From assembly GCA_013368445.1 (NCBI GenBank), contig JAACJO010000012.1, positions 124,001 to 188,000 on the forward strand: DNA of 64,000 nt. The letters are read 5' to 3'. Origin of the DNA: Leucocoprinus leucothites. Lineage: Eukaryota; Basidiomycota; Agaricomycetes; Agaricales; Agaricaceae. A program made the position numbers and the translations under genes. Below, piece after piece: positions 1 to 11,344 of the stretch. The first letter of the stretch is position 1. Every line of letters begins with the position of its first letter. The notes below the pieces were generated by a model. The model did not search any database and was not told where the DNA came from. It saw nothing but the letters and a program-made list of their open reading frames with translations.

Positions 1-1
1 T

Positions 2-286
2 GATTTTGACGCACCATCTCGAAATACCGTCGATACCATTGCTTGCAAAACTCCGGTGCCATTCTCCTCGCTACTCAGCAACGCTTTATCAAGTCGAGCG
101 AACCTTCGTTTCGAACATCAGGAACCGATACGAAACAGCCCTGGTGACTCAACGAATACTGCTTCTGGGGAATCAGGAGAGAGTGACCTTGAGATAGATA
201 GCGACGTGGTTACTAGTCATGCACCGTCAGAGGACCATCTAGATCTATTCAGAATTGCAGGCACATCTCCAGTCCAAGTGCATTAA
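2..286 (+). CDS. C-terminal end of an unknown protein (5' truncated)
   Basis: The frame starting at base 2 is open from the window edge to the TAA at 284-286, giving about 94 residues. The stretch is polar and Ser/Asp-rich (for example SGESGESDLEIDSD) with no domain I recognise, so it is probably the disordered C-terminus of a larger protein whose body lies outside the window. The composition looks like coding sequence and the frame is continuous, but the function cannot be inferred. Confidence 0.5.
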   Translation, partial: DFDAPSRNTVDTIACKTPVPFSSLLSNALSSRANLRFEHQEPIRNSPGDSTNTASGESGESDLEIDSDVVTSHAPSEDHLDLFRIAGTSPVQVH

Positions 287-569
287 CCGCATTGTATATG
301 TATTGTATATAAGTACTACATAATGCCACGATTCAACGCCGCGATTTCTGACAGCGTTGCTCATCTCATGTTCAATCATGTATCGATTGTGGGTGACTAT
401 GGGTGGTAGTATGTATATAGGTAACTTGAATTAGTTAAGGCCCCAACTTCGTCCATCCGGTGATTTCCATCGCGATCTAAGTAGCCGACCATTCTGTCGC
501 CGACAACGTAACGAGCCAGGTTGTTCTTATACGACTTGCTCCTAAAGTTACTCATCCATACCGCTCGCA

Positions 570-884
570 ATGTCCAAATCGAAAGACCAGAAGGCTCTGT
601 CACTGCAAGATACCTTGCGTGATCTTGCTTTGTTACGGGCATCAGACGTAGATTTGGCCGCGTTGGTCCCAAAAACATCATCGGCCGATAATACGCAGCA
701 ATCGGACGAGAACAAGGCAATTGAAGCATCTCTAGAGAATTCCTACGATTACGTTCGATCGGCGAGAACCGTTATGAAGATTAATGACAGGGGAGATGTT
801 GACGTAGAGGGTCGGCACATAGAGGGCGTTCGGGAGAAGTTGTCGCATCTTGAGGAGGGTCTCGCAGGAGCATTAGAAGAATGA
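570..884 (+). CDS. Small uncharacterised 104-residue protein
   Basis: Single-exon frame from ATG 570 to TGA 884, 104 residues. It is hydrophilic, with a likely helical N-terminal segment (ALSLQDTLRDLALLRASDVD), a Ser/Asn-rich linker and a second helical segment ending in HLEEGLAGALEE. The second segment resembles a short coiled coil. There is no signal peptide, membrane span or catalytic motif. It reads like the small adaptor-type subunits of larger complexes, but I cannot name a family. It lies 283 bp after the truncated upstream gene on the same strand. Confidence 0.6.
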   Translation: MSKSKDQKALSLQDTLRDLALLRASDVDLAALVPKTSSADNTQQSDENKAIEASLENSYDYVRSARTVMKINDRGDVDVEGRHIEGVREKLSHLEEGLAGALEE

Positions 885-1213
885 TTTACTGCCCAGTGTC
901 CATGCGAAATCAGCGCCGTAACCGTGAGTTTGTCCTCTTTGTTCTCTGGATTTCTGTTGTCTGAAGAGCTCACCAGAAAAACATGGCTGGCATGAGTCGA
1001 AGGATGATTCGGTGTATTAAATGTGTCTGCTATTTAGGTTTCTGAGCTTCTAGCTTCGTACTCTGGTCCTAAGTTACTTCCTTCTGCCCCTGTACTCCTG
1101 GGTTGCACGATCTGTACGAATACCTTCGAACCTGGATTATACATTCTACTCGCTAACAAACATTCTTCGGGTGCGACGTGAATTCATCTCCGTGTCGGTT
1201 AATTGTTCCTCGG

Positions 1214-1259
<46 letters not shown>

Positions 1260-3112
1260 CCCTCGGGCTTCCTTTCCCGTAGATTGGGAGCCATATTTTT
1301 TGTTTTTCTGAGCCCCTCTAGTTATTGAATATTGATGATTGCCTCTGGTTTCTACTTTCGTTCACGTAGTAGCTACGGATGGTTTGCGAACTAAATTACG
1401 ACCTGCTCACGTTGTCGCATCCTTAGTGGGAAGAAGGGAGTGTCTACTGGAAGGGATTGCGACATGTAGGCTTAACAGCTGTTGCTGAAGATCACGAGCA
1501 AACCGTGACCTTGAACGAAGCAAGCTGAATGGATCTAATCCGTACGGACCGTCTCTTCTACTGGACATCATCTAGAGAAAAATGAATCATAAGGCTTATT
1601 GATTCACAGGGTTAGTAATAAACATTTACTTGGTAAAAACTTCTAAGATATTCGGGGGAGGCAAATTAACCGATGAACATGAATACATGACCTATGAAGA
1701 TACACTCGCCACGATCTATCAAAAGTCAATGGACACGCATTCCTTCCACGAACCATATTCTGCACTCCAAACCCTTAGGCCAGCCTCCCCAGTGCGTCCT
1801 TGGGTCTTTCGCGCAACTTTATAGAGGGAGAGGTCGGAGTCATCGGCCAGTGTTCGTATTTGGATCCATTCTAGTTTATTAGACCTAAAATCACTCCTCT
1901 TCCCCGGCTCAACCGTAATAAGGTGGATATGTTCTCGCGCAGAAAGCAAGTACAACACGAGGCGTATTGTCTACTCAATCATTTGGCGGAGTAAGCCATT
2001 CATTAGATTCCTATCGGTTAAGTTAGAGATCAACTTCAGAGTCATGATCATTTGCTTGGAGCCACAGCGTCAGCCTTCCACAGTTCAATACCATCCCTGC
2101 GTGGAGTCACGTATCCAGTATCATTTGACTAGTTCAGCTGACAACTTTGACTAGCGGCGTTGGTGCATCGTTGATCATCCGATAGCTTCCTTAACGGCCT
2201 CTTCCATTCCCAGTTGCTCCTCGTCCGTAACTTGTCTCCGTAAGCGCACTCGTCTTCACATGGTCCGATGTTTGCCCAGCAAGGGTGCAATTGATAACCT
2301 CGAGTCTGCTCAGGTACCGTCGTGGCCTAGGCACTTCCCACTGTAGTGATGGCTGCTCGCTTGAGCGCAAGAAGACAAATGTCAGTAAAAACAGACTTTT
2401 AGAGAGACAAGGGCGGAAGATCGTCGTTTTGTTCTACAATCGACCTAGTAGCCCGCTTCTCTTCACTGACACCTGGACTTTGCATGGCTTGCTGACCAAT
2501 AAAAAACTATCCCATGTCGGTCAAGATGTGAGATGTTACAACCATGACTCTATTTATTGTTCCTTAATCTGAATCTGACACCAAACTCATGCATCATGCA
2601 TCATGTTCCGTTCTTCGCTGGAGCAGTGCCGAGTTTCTCTTTGATGGAAGTGATTTGGGGATCAAATGCTTGTTCTGGTCTGGTCCTGAGTCAAAACAAG
2701 TTTTGATCCGGACAACAATGCCTTCCGGCCTTCAGTTCCTCAGTCTTCACAAACCGATGGGGATGCCTATCGTGTTAAAGGGCTGGGTGGGCGAGTTAGT
2801 TCCCGCTGTATGTAGCATCCAGTCTGTATCTTCGTAGTGCTTAATTAAGGGAGTAGAGGCCTGGAGGCTCGCGGTGACTCGTGGAGAACACGCGTTTTGA
2901 TGGACATGAACAGTCTGGATAGAAGTATAAGACGTCATTTGGTTAGGCATGGCCGAAGATGGCTTATCGGCTCTGACGCTAGCTTGAAAGGGTTGACAGG
3001 TGAATCGCTCTAGGCCGCACGTGACAGTTAAATAAAGCACGGTCATTTTTACCAACAACTCTTGGTTCTCTCCTCCATCATAGAGGCCTGTTAGCTTTAG
3101 AGTTCATCCTGC
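885..3112. other. Intergenic stretch without a supported gene
   Basis: About 2.2 kb between the small protein gene and the ABC transporter. All open frames are short, overlap in several frames and resemble no family. Apart from the T tract at 1215-1259 I see no structured element. It may hold untranslated regions, promoters or decayed mobile DNA. Confidence 0.5.
1215..1259. repeat. 45-nt mononucleotide T tract
   Basis: An uninterrupted run of 45 T in a region without genes. On the minus strand it reads as poly(A), which could be a simple microsatellite or the tail of a retrotransposed copy. No target-site duplication was found by eye. Confidence 0.9.
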
Positions 3113-6100
3113 ATGATGACGATGATGGAGCTCGTCATCCCTCCGGGTCTCCTTGAGGCCTCCTTCATCCTGAGGGTCATTTCCCCAGCTCTCGTCTTCA
3201 TCGCGGCCGCATCCTTATTGTTCCACCGCACCCAACCCGCTGGGAATCCTTCACCTATCACCTCGGTCGTTGTTGCCAATGTTGTACCACGCAGAGCTTC
3301 TATCCTTTCACTTCTATCCCTCATTTCTGTTTCCTATTTCCTTGATGGAGCAGCCTTTGTTGTATTCACTATTCTTGACAAAATATGGCGTCGGCACACC
3401 GGCATTGAAATCAACGCCGTCATTGGTGTCGCCGCCTTTGCCGGATTAGCTGCGCTAGGTGCTTGGAAGGACGTCAGCGGTGTTCAAGTGTGGACTCTAG
3501 GACGGATCAGGGCCGCAGTCGCTTTGGCACTGTTGTTGGATGTGGGATTGGTCGTATTGCTTGGTTTGAAGATCCGGGACGAACGTAACGGTAATGTATC
3601 TTGCAGTCGTCGTTTGAAGCATTTTGGCTGATTTAATCCAAGGTACTCCTCGTACACCCGAGACCCCTCCTCAAGTTCCACTTCAGGAGTTACTTCATTT
3701 CGCTTTCCCGGCATTTCGTGTGCTGCTTTTGGTTCCCCTCCTCGCCTCCTTATCATCCCCACGTGTTGTGTACACGTCTGTGGAGACTGAAGCTAGCAAC
3801 CCAGCACCCGCTACAGATACCACTTTCCTGCTACCCTCGGATGCTGGCAACCGTTTATCGACTTCCAGTTCTCCGACTGTCGCACCGGAAGCCAGCAAGT
3901 ATGGAACGTTCCGTGGCCCGAGCTCTAACCTCCATGCCTCTGCTCCAGACACCAGAACGACTACGCCGGCCCCATCCATAGGACCCGACAAAGTGTGTAC
4001 TTTCTCGGTTGCTATTTTATTCAAATTTCATTGATGCGCAACAGTCCGAGGCCAAACCCGAAATATCCCTGGAGCCAGGTTGGTCTGAAATCTGGCGCCG
4101 CCTGAAGCGAATAATGCCCTATCTCTGGCCATCCAAGAGCAGGTATCTCCAGTTTTTGGCAGTAAGTCAGACTGTCATGGCTATTCTCCCACCTGCTTAT
4201 CCATTTTCAGGCCCTTTGTATCCTCATCCTACTCGTGGAGCGAGTTGTTAATGTCGGAGTTCCATTCATTTTTGCACAATTGGTGGATATACTCGAGGGC
4301 CGTTCTTCTTGGTCGGTTTGGGGATCTCTCCTTGCCTATGTTGGTTTGCGATTTTTACAAGGCAGTGGTGGGCTGGCTGCCATTCGGGATGTAAGTATGG
4401 TCCTGTGCTTACCTGTCTGCGGATGTTAACGTCGACCTAATTTTGTATAGTCTCTATGGGCGCCCGTCATGCAGTATTCTGATAGAGGTGCGTGTTTACT
4501 GCTTGATAGCTGCGGTTTACTCAAGGAGTTTCACAGAGATGTCACAGCTTTCATTTGATCACATCCTTAATCTATCATTCTCCTGGCATACTCGGCGTAA
4601 AACTGGAGAAGTACTGCGAGTCCTCGATCGTGGTGCTGCCATCAACCACACTTTTGAAGTAGGTTCTTAGCCAATCAAACCTTACTGACAAGCGACTCAT
4701 GTTCTTTCTTAGCTGATTATATTCAACATTATCCCAACATTCGTTGACATTATCGTTGCTCTGGTCCTTTTCTGTGTCGTCTTTGACTGGCAACTGGCAA
4801 TTGTCATTTTTGTTGTCATGTTTGCTTATGGTGAGCACACATCTACAGGGTTCCCGCGCATCGCCTCATTTTGTTACAGTCGTTGCTAGCGTCGTCTTGA
4901 CCAGATATCGAACTCGTGTAAGGCGTCAAATGAATGAGCGAGATGTGGTAAGCATTTGTGTTTTCAAAGAAAAGTTGGGTTCTCACTATCTCCAGGTAAC
5001 TCGTGGTATCCACACAGACTGCTTACTCAACTATGAGACTGTTAAATATTTCAACGGTGAAGAGCACGAAGGTGACAGGTACCGAGATGCTATTCGTGAA
5101 TACCAAGGTCTTGAATACAAGGTTATCAGTGAGTGCATTTGATTTGTCTGTCAAGTCGTATCTTATTCTTCTGCTTCAGTTTCACTTAATTTGCTTAACC
5201 TCGTCCAAAATTTCATTATTACTCTCGGCCTCCTTGTTGGATCTCTTATGGTTGCCTATCGTGCTACGCAGGACCCGGAGCATGGGGCTCGTAACTTTGT
5301 CTTGTTTATTACCTACTTGACACAGGTGCCGATCTATTATTGTTGTTCATTGAAAAAGATATTAACCCTCTTTGAAAGCTCTACGGACCTCTTAATCAAC
5401 TTGGTTACATCTATCGATCCGTCAATCAGTCATTGGTGGATACGGAGCGCTTACTCGCATTATTGAATGAACCCACGGAAGTCAACGACAAGCCCAATGC
5501 TCCCGATCTTCTTGTTACGGATGGTGAAATTGAATTTGGTAAGTGTTTATTTAAGGTTTAATGTGCTCCCTTATTCAATGGTATTGTAGACAACGTTAGC
5601 TTCTCCTATGACCACCGTATAACGGCGCTTAGTGGTGTGTGTTTCAAAGTTCCAAAGGGATCGTCAGTTGCTTTGGTGGGAGAATCTGGGTCTGGAAAGT
5701 CGACAATACTTCGATTACTCTACCGATTTTATGATTTAGGTGAAGGTGAAGGTCGAATTCTCATTGATGGTCAGGATATCAGGTAGGTGGCCGCCCTCAC
5801 ACCATACTTGCGCTTGAATTGAATAATTATCCAGGGATGTCACTCAGAAGAGTCTTCGTCGCGCAATCGGGGTTGTTCCTCAAGATCCTATTCTCTTCAA
5901 CTCGACCATCGGCTATAATATTGGGTTTGTCCTAAATCCGTCTTCATTGCCATTTATTCATGTATTCTCAGGTATGGAAAAACGGGATCGACAGCTGAGG
6001 AAATCGAGGAGGCCACTAAATCTGCTCAAATGCATGATCGTATCATGTCCTTCCCGGATGGTTTGTCCATATACTTGTTCTCTTGTTTGCCTATTTTCAT

Positions 6101-7324
6101 CTGTCTTCAGGTTACAATACCAAGGTTGGAGAACGTGGGGTGCGTTTGAGTGGCGGCGAGAAGCAGCGAGTGGCGATTGCGAGAACTTTACTAAAAAATC
6201 CTCCGATCCTGTTGTTGGATGAAGCCACGAGGTAAGCCTATCTGACCTGGGAGAAATTTACTTGTTCATAGTGTGCCTAGCGCTCTGGACACGTCGACGG
6301 AGAAGGACATCCAAAAAGCTCTGCAAAACCTTGTACAGGGTAGATCCTCCCTCTCGATAGCCCATAGACTTTCGGTGAGTCGTTCTATTATCGTGTACTT
6401 TCTCACCTTCTAACTGGCTCTGTCAAAGACTATTGCTTCCGCTGACCTGTAAGTAAGAAATTACCATGATACGAATATCCACCTGATTGTCCTCTTTGCA
6501 GCATCTTGGTCTTAAGGGAGGGTCAAATCGTTGAGCAAGGGAGTTTCAAGGAACTTTTGGCACTGGATGGGGTTTTTGCCTCTATGTGGGCTGACCAGAT
6601 TTCTGCCACGGAGGACCCAGCAGTCTCATTAGCTGCCGGTAGTGTTGACAAAAATGCTCCAACACATGTTGAGGACGTTGAAGTAGTCGCTGATGAGCAA
6701 GCTCCTTCCGAGAACCTCAATGTTCCTCAGAACGACGGTTACGTTGTTTCCACCCCCGAACAACTATCCACCCTTGATCTTCCTGACTCTGAAACCGTTG
6801 TGCACAAAGAGATAGCACCTGATCCCACACCTGGAGCAGTCACCTTCCCATCTAGTCCTACTCAAGACGATGTTGAAGAGAACAAAGTCGATGAAGCTCA
6901 GTCAACTCCTGAAGTTCCTGCGAGTGATAGCACGCTTCAACCTTTAACTTTCCCTTCGTCAGAGCCCGAGCCCTCTGAGTCGCAAGGAGCTGAGGCCAAA
7001 CCTGCTCCGGCCGTCACCTTCGGTTCTGATGTCAACCCTTCCCGCACTGGCACTCCAGATCCTGACTCTGAGCCCAAGCGCAAGCGTATCTCGTCGCAGA
7101 ACTTCCAGCGCTTGGCTCGTCGGATTTCCATTAGTGCGAAACGCCAAAGTTCGTCAATGATCCCAAGCATTCCGGGCCTCAAGCGCGACTCTCGTGACTC
7201 TCCCAGGGTTTCAGTTGATGAGAGCAGCCGGGACACGGACAGCGCCACTGGAAGCATCAAGGCAGATGACAAAGGCAAGAAGAAGAAGGATAAGAAGGAC
7301 AAGACTCGCAAGAGCACTTTGTGA
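3113..7324 (+). CDS. HMT1-type half ABC transporter (ABCB6/ATM family), vacuolar heavy-metal tolerance
   Basis: A multi-exon gene for a half-size ABC transporter. An N-terminal extension with several hydrophobic spans (first exons, 3113-3980) precedes the core membrane domain (about 4080-5460), which has the family signature NYETVKYFN. The nucleotide-binding domain follows: Walker [10 protein letters not shown] (about 5680-5703), Q-loop [11 protein letters not shown], signature LSGGEKQRV (about 6148-6175), Walker [10 protein letters not shown] and H-loop IAHRLST. The Walker B codons are joined across a 49-nt intron at 6232-6280. The N-terminal extra spans match HMT1/ABCB6, which sit in vacuolar or organelle membranes and move thiol-metal or porphyrin conjugates, rather than mitochondrial ATM1, which lacks them. 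After the ATPase domain comes an unusual tail of about 240 residues, acidic and Ser/Pro-rich, ending in a Lys-rich stretch. There are at least twelve introns and no break was found. Confidence 0.9.
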
Positions 7325-7876
7325 ATGACCTGAACGATATCATGCCTTGCTCCGTACTTTCCATGACCTTCACGATCTTCTCGATATGCCACTTTTACGC
7401 TAGTAATATATTTTGACTCTCTTGTTTCCGATACCACTTTCTGTCGTTGCACACCTGTTGTCTTCTGTTACTCTTCGCATGCATATATCTTTCATATCCT
7501 CTCGGTTCATCAATGCCAATCGTAGTTCTGCTGTCATGTTCGGATTTGGATATCGATTCAACGCCGATAGTCACACGCAGCCTTCCTGAAGGCGCTTACC
7601 ATGCTTCGAACACTCAGGTGATCAACGGGGTGACTTGTTGGTTACGGAAAGAAGGTTCTGTTCAGAAGTCAGGAGGACGGAAATGGTCCAAGACGTCGAT
7701 TCGGGCCTAGCATGGCTGAGGTAACTCGCGGAGTGTGAATTCCAGGCACATGCTATATAAGACAGACGACAAAAAGCTGGCTGCTTTCAGAACTCCTTCC
7801 TTTTACCCACATCCAGTGGTTCGGCTTCGTGTTCAAAGAATCGTACTTCAAGTTTCGACTGTAAAGGCTTGCTTCC
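7325..7876. other. Intergenic region between ABC transporter and RRM gene
   Basis: About 550 bp holding the transporter 3' flank and the RRM gene promoter. Short frames here show no coding character. The one supported site is the TATA element at 7754-7760. Confidence 0.5.
7754..7760 (+). promoter_or_regulatory. TATA-like element of the glycine-rich RNA-binding gene
   Basis: TATATAA lies about 117 bp before the ATG at 7877. This fits a core promoter with a leader of some 80 to 90 nt, as expected of a highly expressed RNA-binding protein gene. The assignment rests on motif and position only. Confidence 0.45.
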
Positions 7877-8582
7877 ATGTCTGCTAAGATATATGTCGGG
7901 TCAGTCTGCGTGTTTGTGCCGGTTATCGCTGTCACTTCTCCTCAGGGAGGGTGAGACTAATTTATCGTTCACAACACTGTGTAGAAATTTGAGTTGGAAT
8001 ACAACGGATGACTCATTACGAGGTGTTAGTCTCACAGATCGAGCACATCGATTCCTAGGATTGCACCTTATCTTGAAAATTTTCCTCTATTTCAGGCATT
8101 CGGCGAGTACGGGAATGTTGTCGATGTATGCTTTTTTGTCTCTTTGGACCCACATTTCGATGTGATGTCTGTCTCTGAGTTCTGGCAGGACTGATGTGTG
8201 CTTAGTGCATCGTTATGCGAGATCGTGATACGGGTCGTTCTCGTGGTTTCGGTTTCGTAACATTTGGCTCCCAAGATGAAGCGCAAAATGCTATTAATGG
8301 CATGCACGAACAGGATTTGGATGGGCGACGAATCAAGGTTAACCTGGCTAATGCTCGTAGTAAGTCTGATGTCTAGTACTTGTCGTATATCGATTTATTT
8401 AGTATATAGCGGGAGGCGGAGGTGGAGGAGGCTATCAAGGAGGGGGTGGCTACGGAGGAGGAGGAGGAGGCTATCAAGGAGGAGGGGGTAGCTACGGAGG
8501 AGGAGGATATCAGGGAGGTGGTGGCTACGGAGGAGGCTATCAGCAAGGTGGCGGCGGCGGCGGTTATGGAGGAGGCTACTAA
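7877..8582 (+). CDS. Glycine-rich RNA-binding protein with one RRM
   Basis: A five-exon gene starting MSAKIYVG. RNP2 (KIYVGN) is split by the first intron and RNP1 is RGFGFVTF (about 8240-8263), followed by the Ala-Asn-Gly region of a canonical RRM of about 80 residues. Intron edges that keep the frame give NLSWNTTDDSLR, then AFGEYGNVVD, then CIVMRDRDTGRSRG. The last exon encodes a tail of about 60 residues almost entirely of Gly, Tyr and Gln repeats (GGYQGGGG, GGGYQQ), ending at TAA 8580-8582. This is the layout of small hnRNP/cold-inducible GRP proteins, which bind RNA and act as RNA chaperones in nucleus and cytoplasm. The low-complexity Gly/Tyr tail is the kind that promotes condensation. 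Interrupting such a short gene with four introns is typical of basidiomycetes. Confidence 0.9.
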
Positions 8583-9261
8583 GGTTTACTCTCTTTCATC
8601 TTTCAACTTGTATTTCGGGACTCACCTGGGCTCGCCCTGCTTCAGGATACCACCCAGGATCAGCGGACAGATGGTGCAATCGCCCATTGTTGTCATCAGC
8701 AAATTTTTATGTTATCCTTTTTTCGTGCTTTCCTTTTAAGGGCTCTCGGACAAATCAGTAATCGGTACTTGCACATGTATCTTTTGGTGCTTGGAGTGTC
8801 GGCTGGGTTCTTCTTTGTTCAACATGTAGTCACCCTCGTTGTATTATAATGTTTGTCTGAGACCAATTATGCTTGTGTTCCCCTCATCACGAAACTTTTT
8901 TGGATCTAGACATGCGAATTGGCGGTTCTTTCTAGGGTTGCACGGTCGCAAATATAAAATCCAGTTTGCCATGGAATCCAGGAGCCCATTGTTCTCCGTC
9001 ACTAAGCGCAGGGTCGCGCATCTAGAGGTGGAAAATTTCAGCGCATGGCCAGTCCATGGGTGGGTGGTTCCTTGTGGACCATAAGAACACGTGATGAGAC
9101 TTCATTAACAAACCTGGACCCATATGGGTACATGCCGTAAAGGGAAATAAGCCCAGCAAACTCCCGCCCTCGGCTTGTTCCCCTACGTTTACCATCGCTT
9201 TCTTTTCAGCCACCATCTTCCTTTCACTCTTTCATCACGGCGCACCTACACCTTCAGCAGT
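8583..9261. other. Intergenic region upstream of HMG-box gene
   Basis: About 680 bp between two plus-strand genes. It holds the 3' flank of the RRM gene and the leader of the HMG gene. Open frames are short and unconvincing, and no repeat or RNA gene was seen. Confidence 0.45.
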
Positions 9262-10883
9262 ATGGCGGGTGTTGTACGCACAATGCCTTCGCACTCAAGT
9301 AGACCTGCAGCACCTCGAGTTGTGAAGGCACCAAGACCACCGAATGCATGGATTATATATCGTTCTGACAAAGTTCATCAACTTCCGCCCCTCGAACCGG
9401 GGCAACCGCGACGAGCTCAAGCTGATGTGTCAAAGATGATTTCGAGCATGTGGGCTAATGAGTCGGAAGAGACGCGTCAAGAGTACGAGAGACGCGCTGA
9501 GGAAGCTAAGGCTGCGCATGCTTTGAAGTATCCCGGTTATCGGTTTAAACCGATGAAAAAAGAGGAAAAGCGGGCTCAGAGGGAGCAGGAGCAGAATGAA
9601 CGATTGGCAAAGCGTCGTGAATGGCGTAAGCCGGGGTCTACTCCCGATCGGTCGTCTGTTCCCCCTGCTTTCACAGCACCGCTTCCCCAATACTACGCGT
9701 CAATCAATATGCCTATTAATCTTCCACAGCTTGGACAAGGTCTTCCCCCTCCTCTTCCTTATCCCCTCGTGTCGTATTATCCCTCGCAACCTCTGTTTGG
9801 CCCTGCAGGTCCGACTCCACCAGTATCTGCGGCGGCATCCCCAAATGATCATAGTTCATCACCCTCGGCGTCGACCTCTATGGATGAGTCTCAGAGCCCA
9901 CCCAAAACTTTGGAAAACATCAATCCTAATCTTTCTATCCCCACTGAGACGAAGGGCATGATGACCCCAGCAGCTCCTTCTCCTTTAACACCCACTTCCG
10001 GATCGGCTACCCTAACGAATACGCCAACCTTCCCAACATTCAATTCACCCGCGTTCGCTAGTGGTCAAGAGTGGGCTGGTACCCCTACATCCATCACCAC
10101 GAAGAATGGAACATTGACACCGGCTTTGACGCCTTCCCCTCTTGGACAAGATTCGGAATGGAATCAACAACAGCAACAATTACAGGCTCCGCAGGAACAA
10201 CGATCAACTGCTCCAGCTGTGCCTATGGTTCGTTTTTTGAATGGAATTTTGGATTGCGTGTTCTAATAGGCCAGCAGGAAACACTGTCTTTCAACCTTGA
10301 GCCCTTCCATTTGTCGAATCTGGACAATCTTCTTTCAGGATCTACGGACGAGGTTCTCTCTACTTTTTTGACTGGAACAAGCGACCCAGGTGTCTTCGAG
10401 TTGAGTAATATTGACCCGAGTCGATTGACGGCTGGTCCAACTGGGGAGATTGAAGTCTCGCTGGGCGACTCTCTCAATCATCTTGATCTCAGCCTGTTCC
10501 CATCAAGCTTGTTTAGCATAGGGGACTCGTTCAACTTGTCTCAGAACAATACCACGGCTCCCGAGTTTTACATTCCCCAACCGATACCGATACCCAATGA
10601 TGGTGTTACCCAGGCCATGAATCACGAAGTGTCTGCTGCAAACATGGGCTACAATCCGGATGATTACCTTGATTTCGGAGCGTCGTCTGCGTTTGGAGAG
10701 ACGAACGATATGCCCCTTCTCGCTTCTGAAGCCGCTTCTGCCCAGGCTGATCAGTGTGTGGCCAACATGGGGCCGTATGTGCCGCCTTCAGGAGCAGTGA
10801 ACTCGGCGATTCGGAGAGTGGGAGGGTCGTGGACGAAACAGTTTATGAAAGCGCAGACGACTGGGCTGACGCAATCTCAATGA
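9262..10883 (+). CDS. HMG-box transcription factor of the MATA type (sexual-development regulator-like)
   Basis: Two exons: 9262-10227 and 10275-10883, joined across a 47-nt intron that ends at a CAG, giving about 524 residues. The N-terminal HMG box (roughly residues 29-105) begins RPPNAWIIYRSDK and continues through SKMISSMWANES and KYPGYRFKP, the pattern of fungal mating-type and Ste11/Prf1-like boxes that bind ACAAT-type sites. A basic Lys/Arg/Glu helix follows, then long Pro/Ser/Thr-rich and acidic regions likely to act in activation. In Agaricomycetes such unlinked HMG factors (for example pcc1 of Coprinopsis) act downstream of mating type and in clamp and fruiting development; that role is inferred here. 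The ATG at 9262 was chosen because it starts just before the box. An earlier in-frame start at 9175 would only add residues without known homology. Confidence 0.8.
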
Positions 10884-11344
10884 TATTTTGAACGGTCTTT
10901 TAAGTGACTGACTTGTATGCTACCTGATGACTTTGCTTTCGCATTTCTAGATTGTTACTCTGTACTATATTTCTTATTCGCTGACGAGATTATGCTTCGA
11001 ACTTGTGCATTTGGTTCATCGTTGTTTTGTTGTTATCTTGCTTGCTGTGTCGCGGTCATTGGTTGCTTTCCCATGCGTAGTATTTTTCATCGTACTTTAA
11101 TAGCTTTCTTCTGCATTTATCTAGTCCCATCTCTCACGAAAACAGCATTTTGTTGCACTGCCGAGTTGTGTAGTAGTATAAAGTAATAGAAATGTGATTA
11201 GGGGTGAGGTCCATGGACCACCCTGATTATCCTATTTGGGGAACAATGGGGAAGCGAGTCAGACTTCCGCATTGTTAAGATATGGGCGTGTGAAGAAGGT
11301 GAGATGTGGAAGACGGAGGCAGTGATTCACTCTCTTTCCCACGC
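10884..11344. other. Intergenic region upstream of PDK1-like gene
   Basis: About 460 bp. T-rich DNA after the HMG gene is probably its 3' untranslated region, and the rest is leader for the kinase gene. No additional gene seen. Confidence 0.45.

Noticed and set aside
1090..1150. Possible tRNA B box (GGTTCGAAGG on the minus strand)
   Set aside because: No T-stem pairing and no A box at a suitable distance.
6937..7452. 171-codon minus-strand frame over the ABC transporter tail
   Set aside because: Antisense shadow of a confirmed coding exon with biased composition; no family match.
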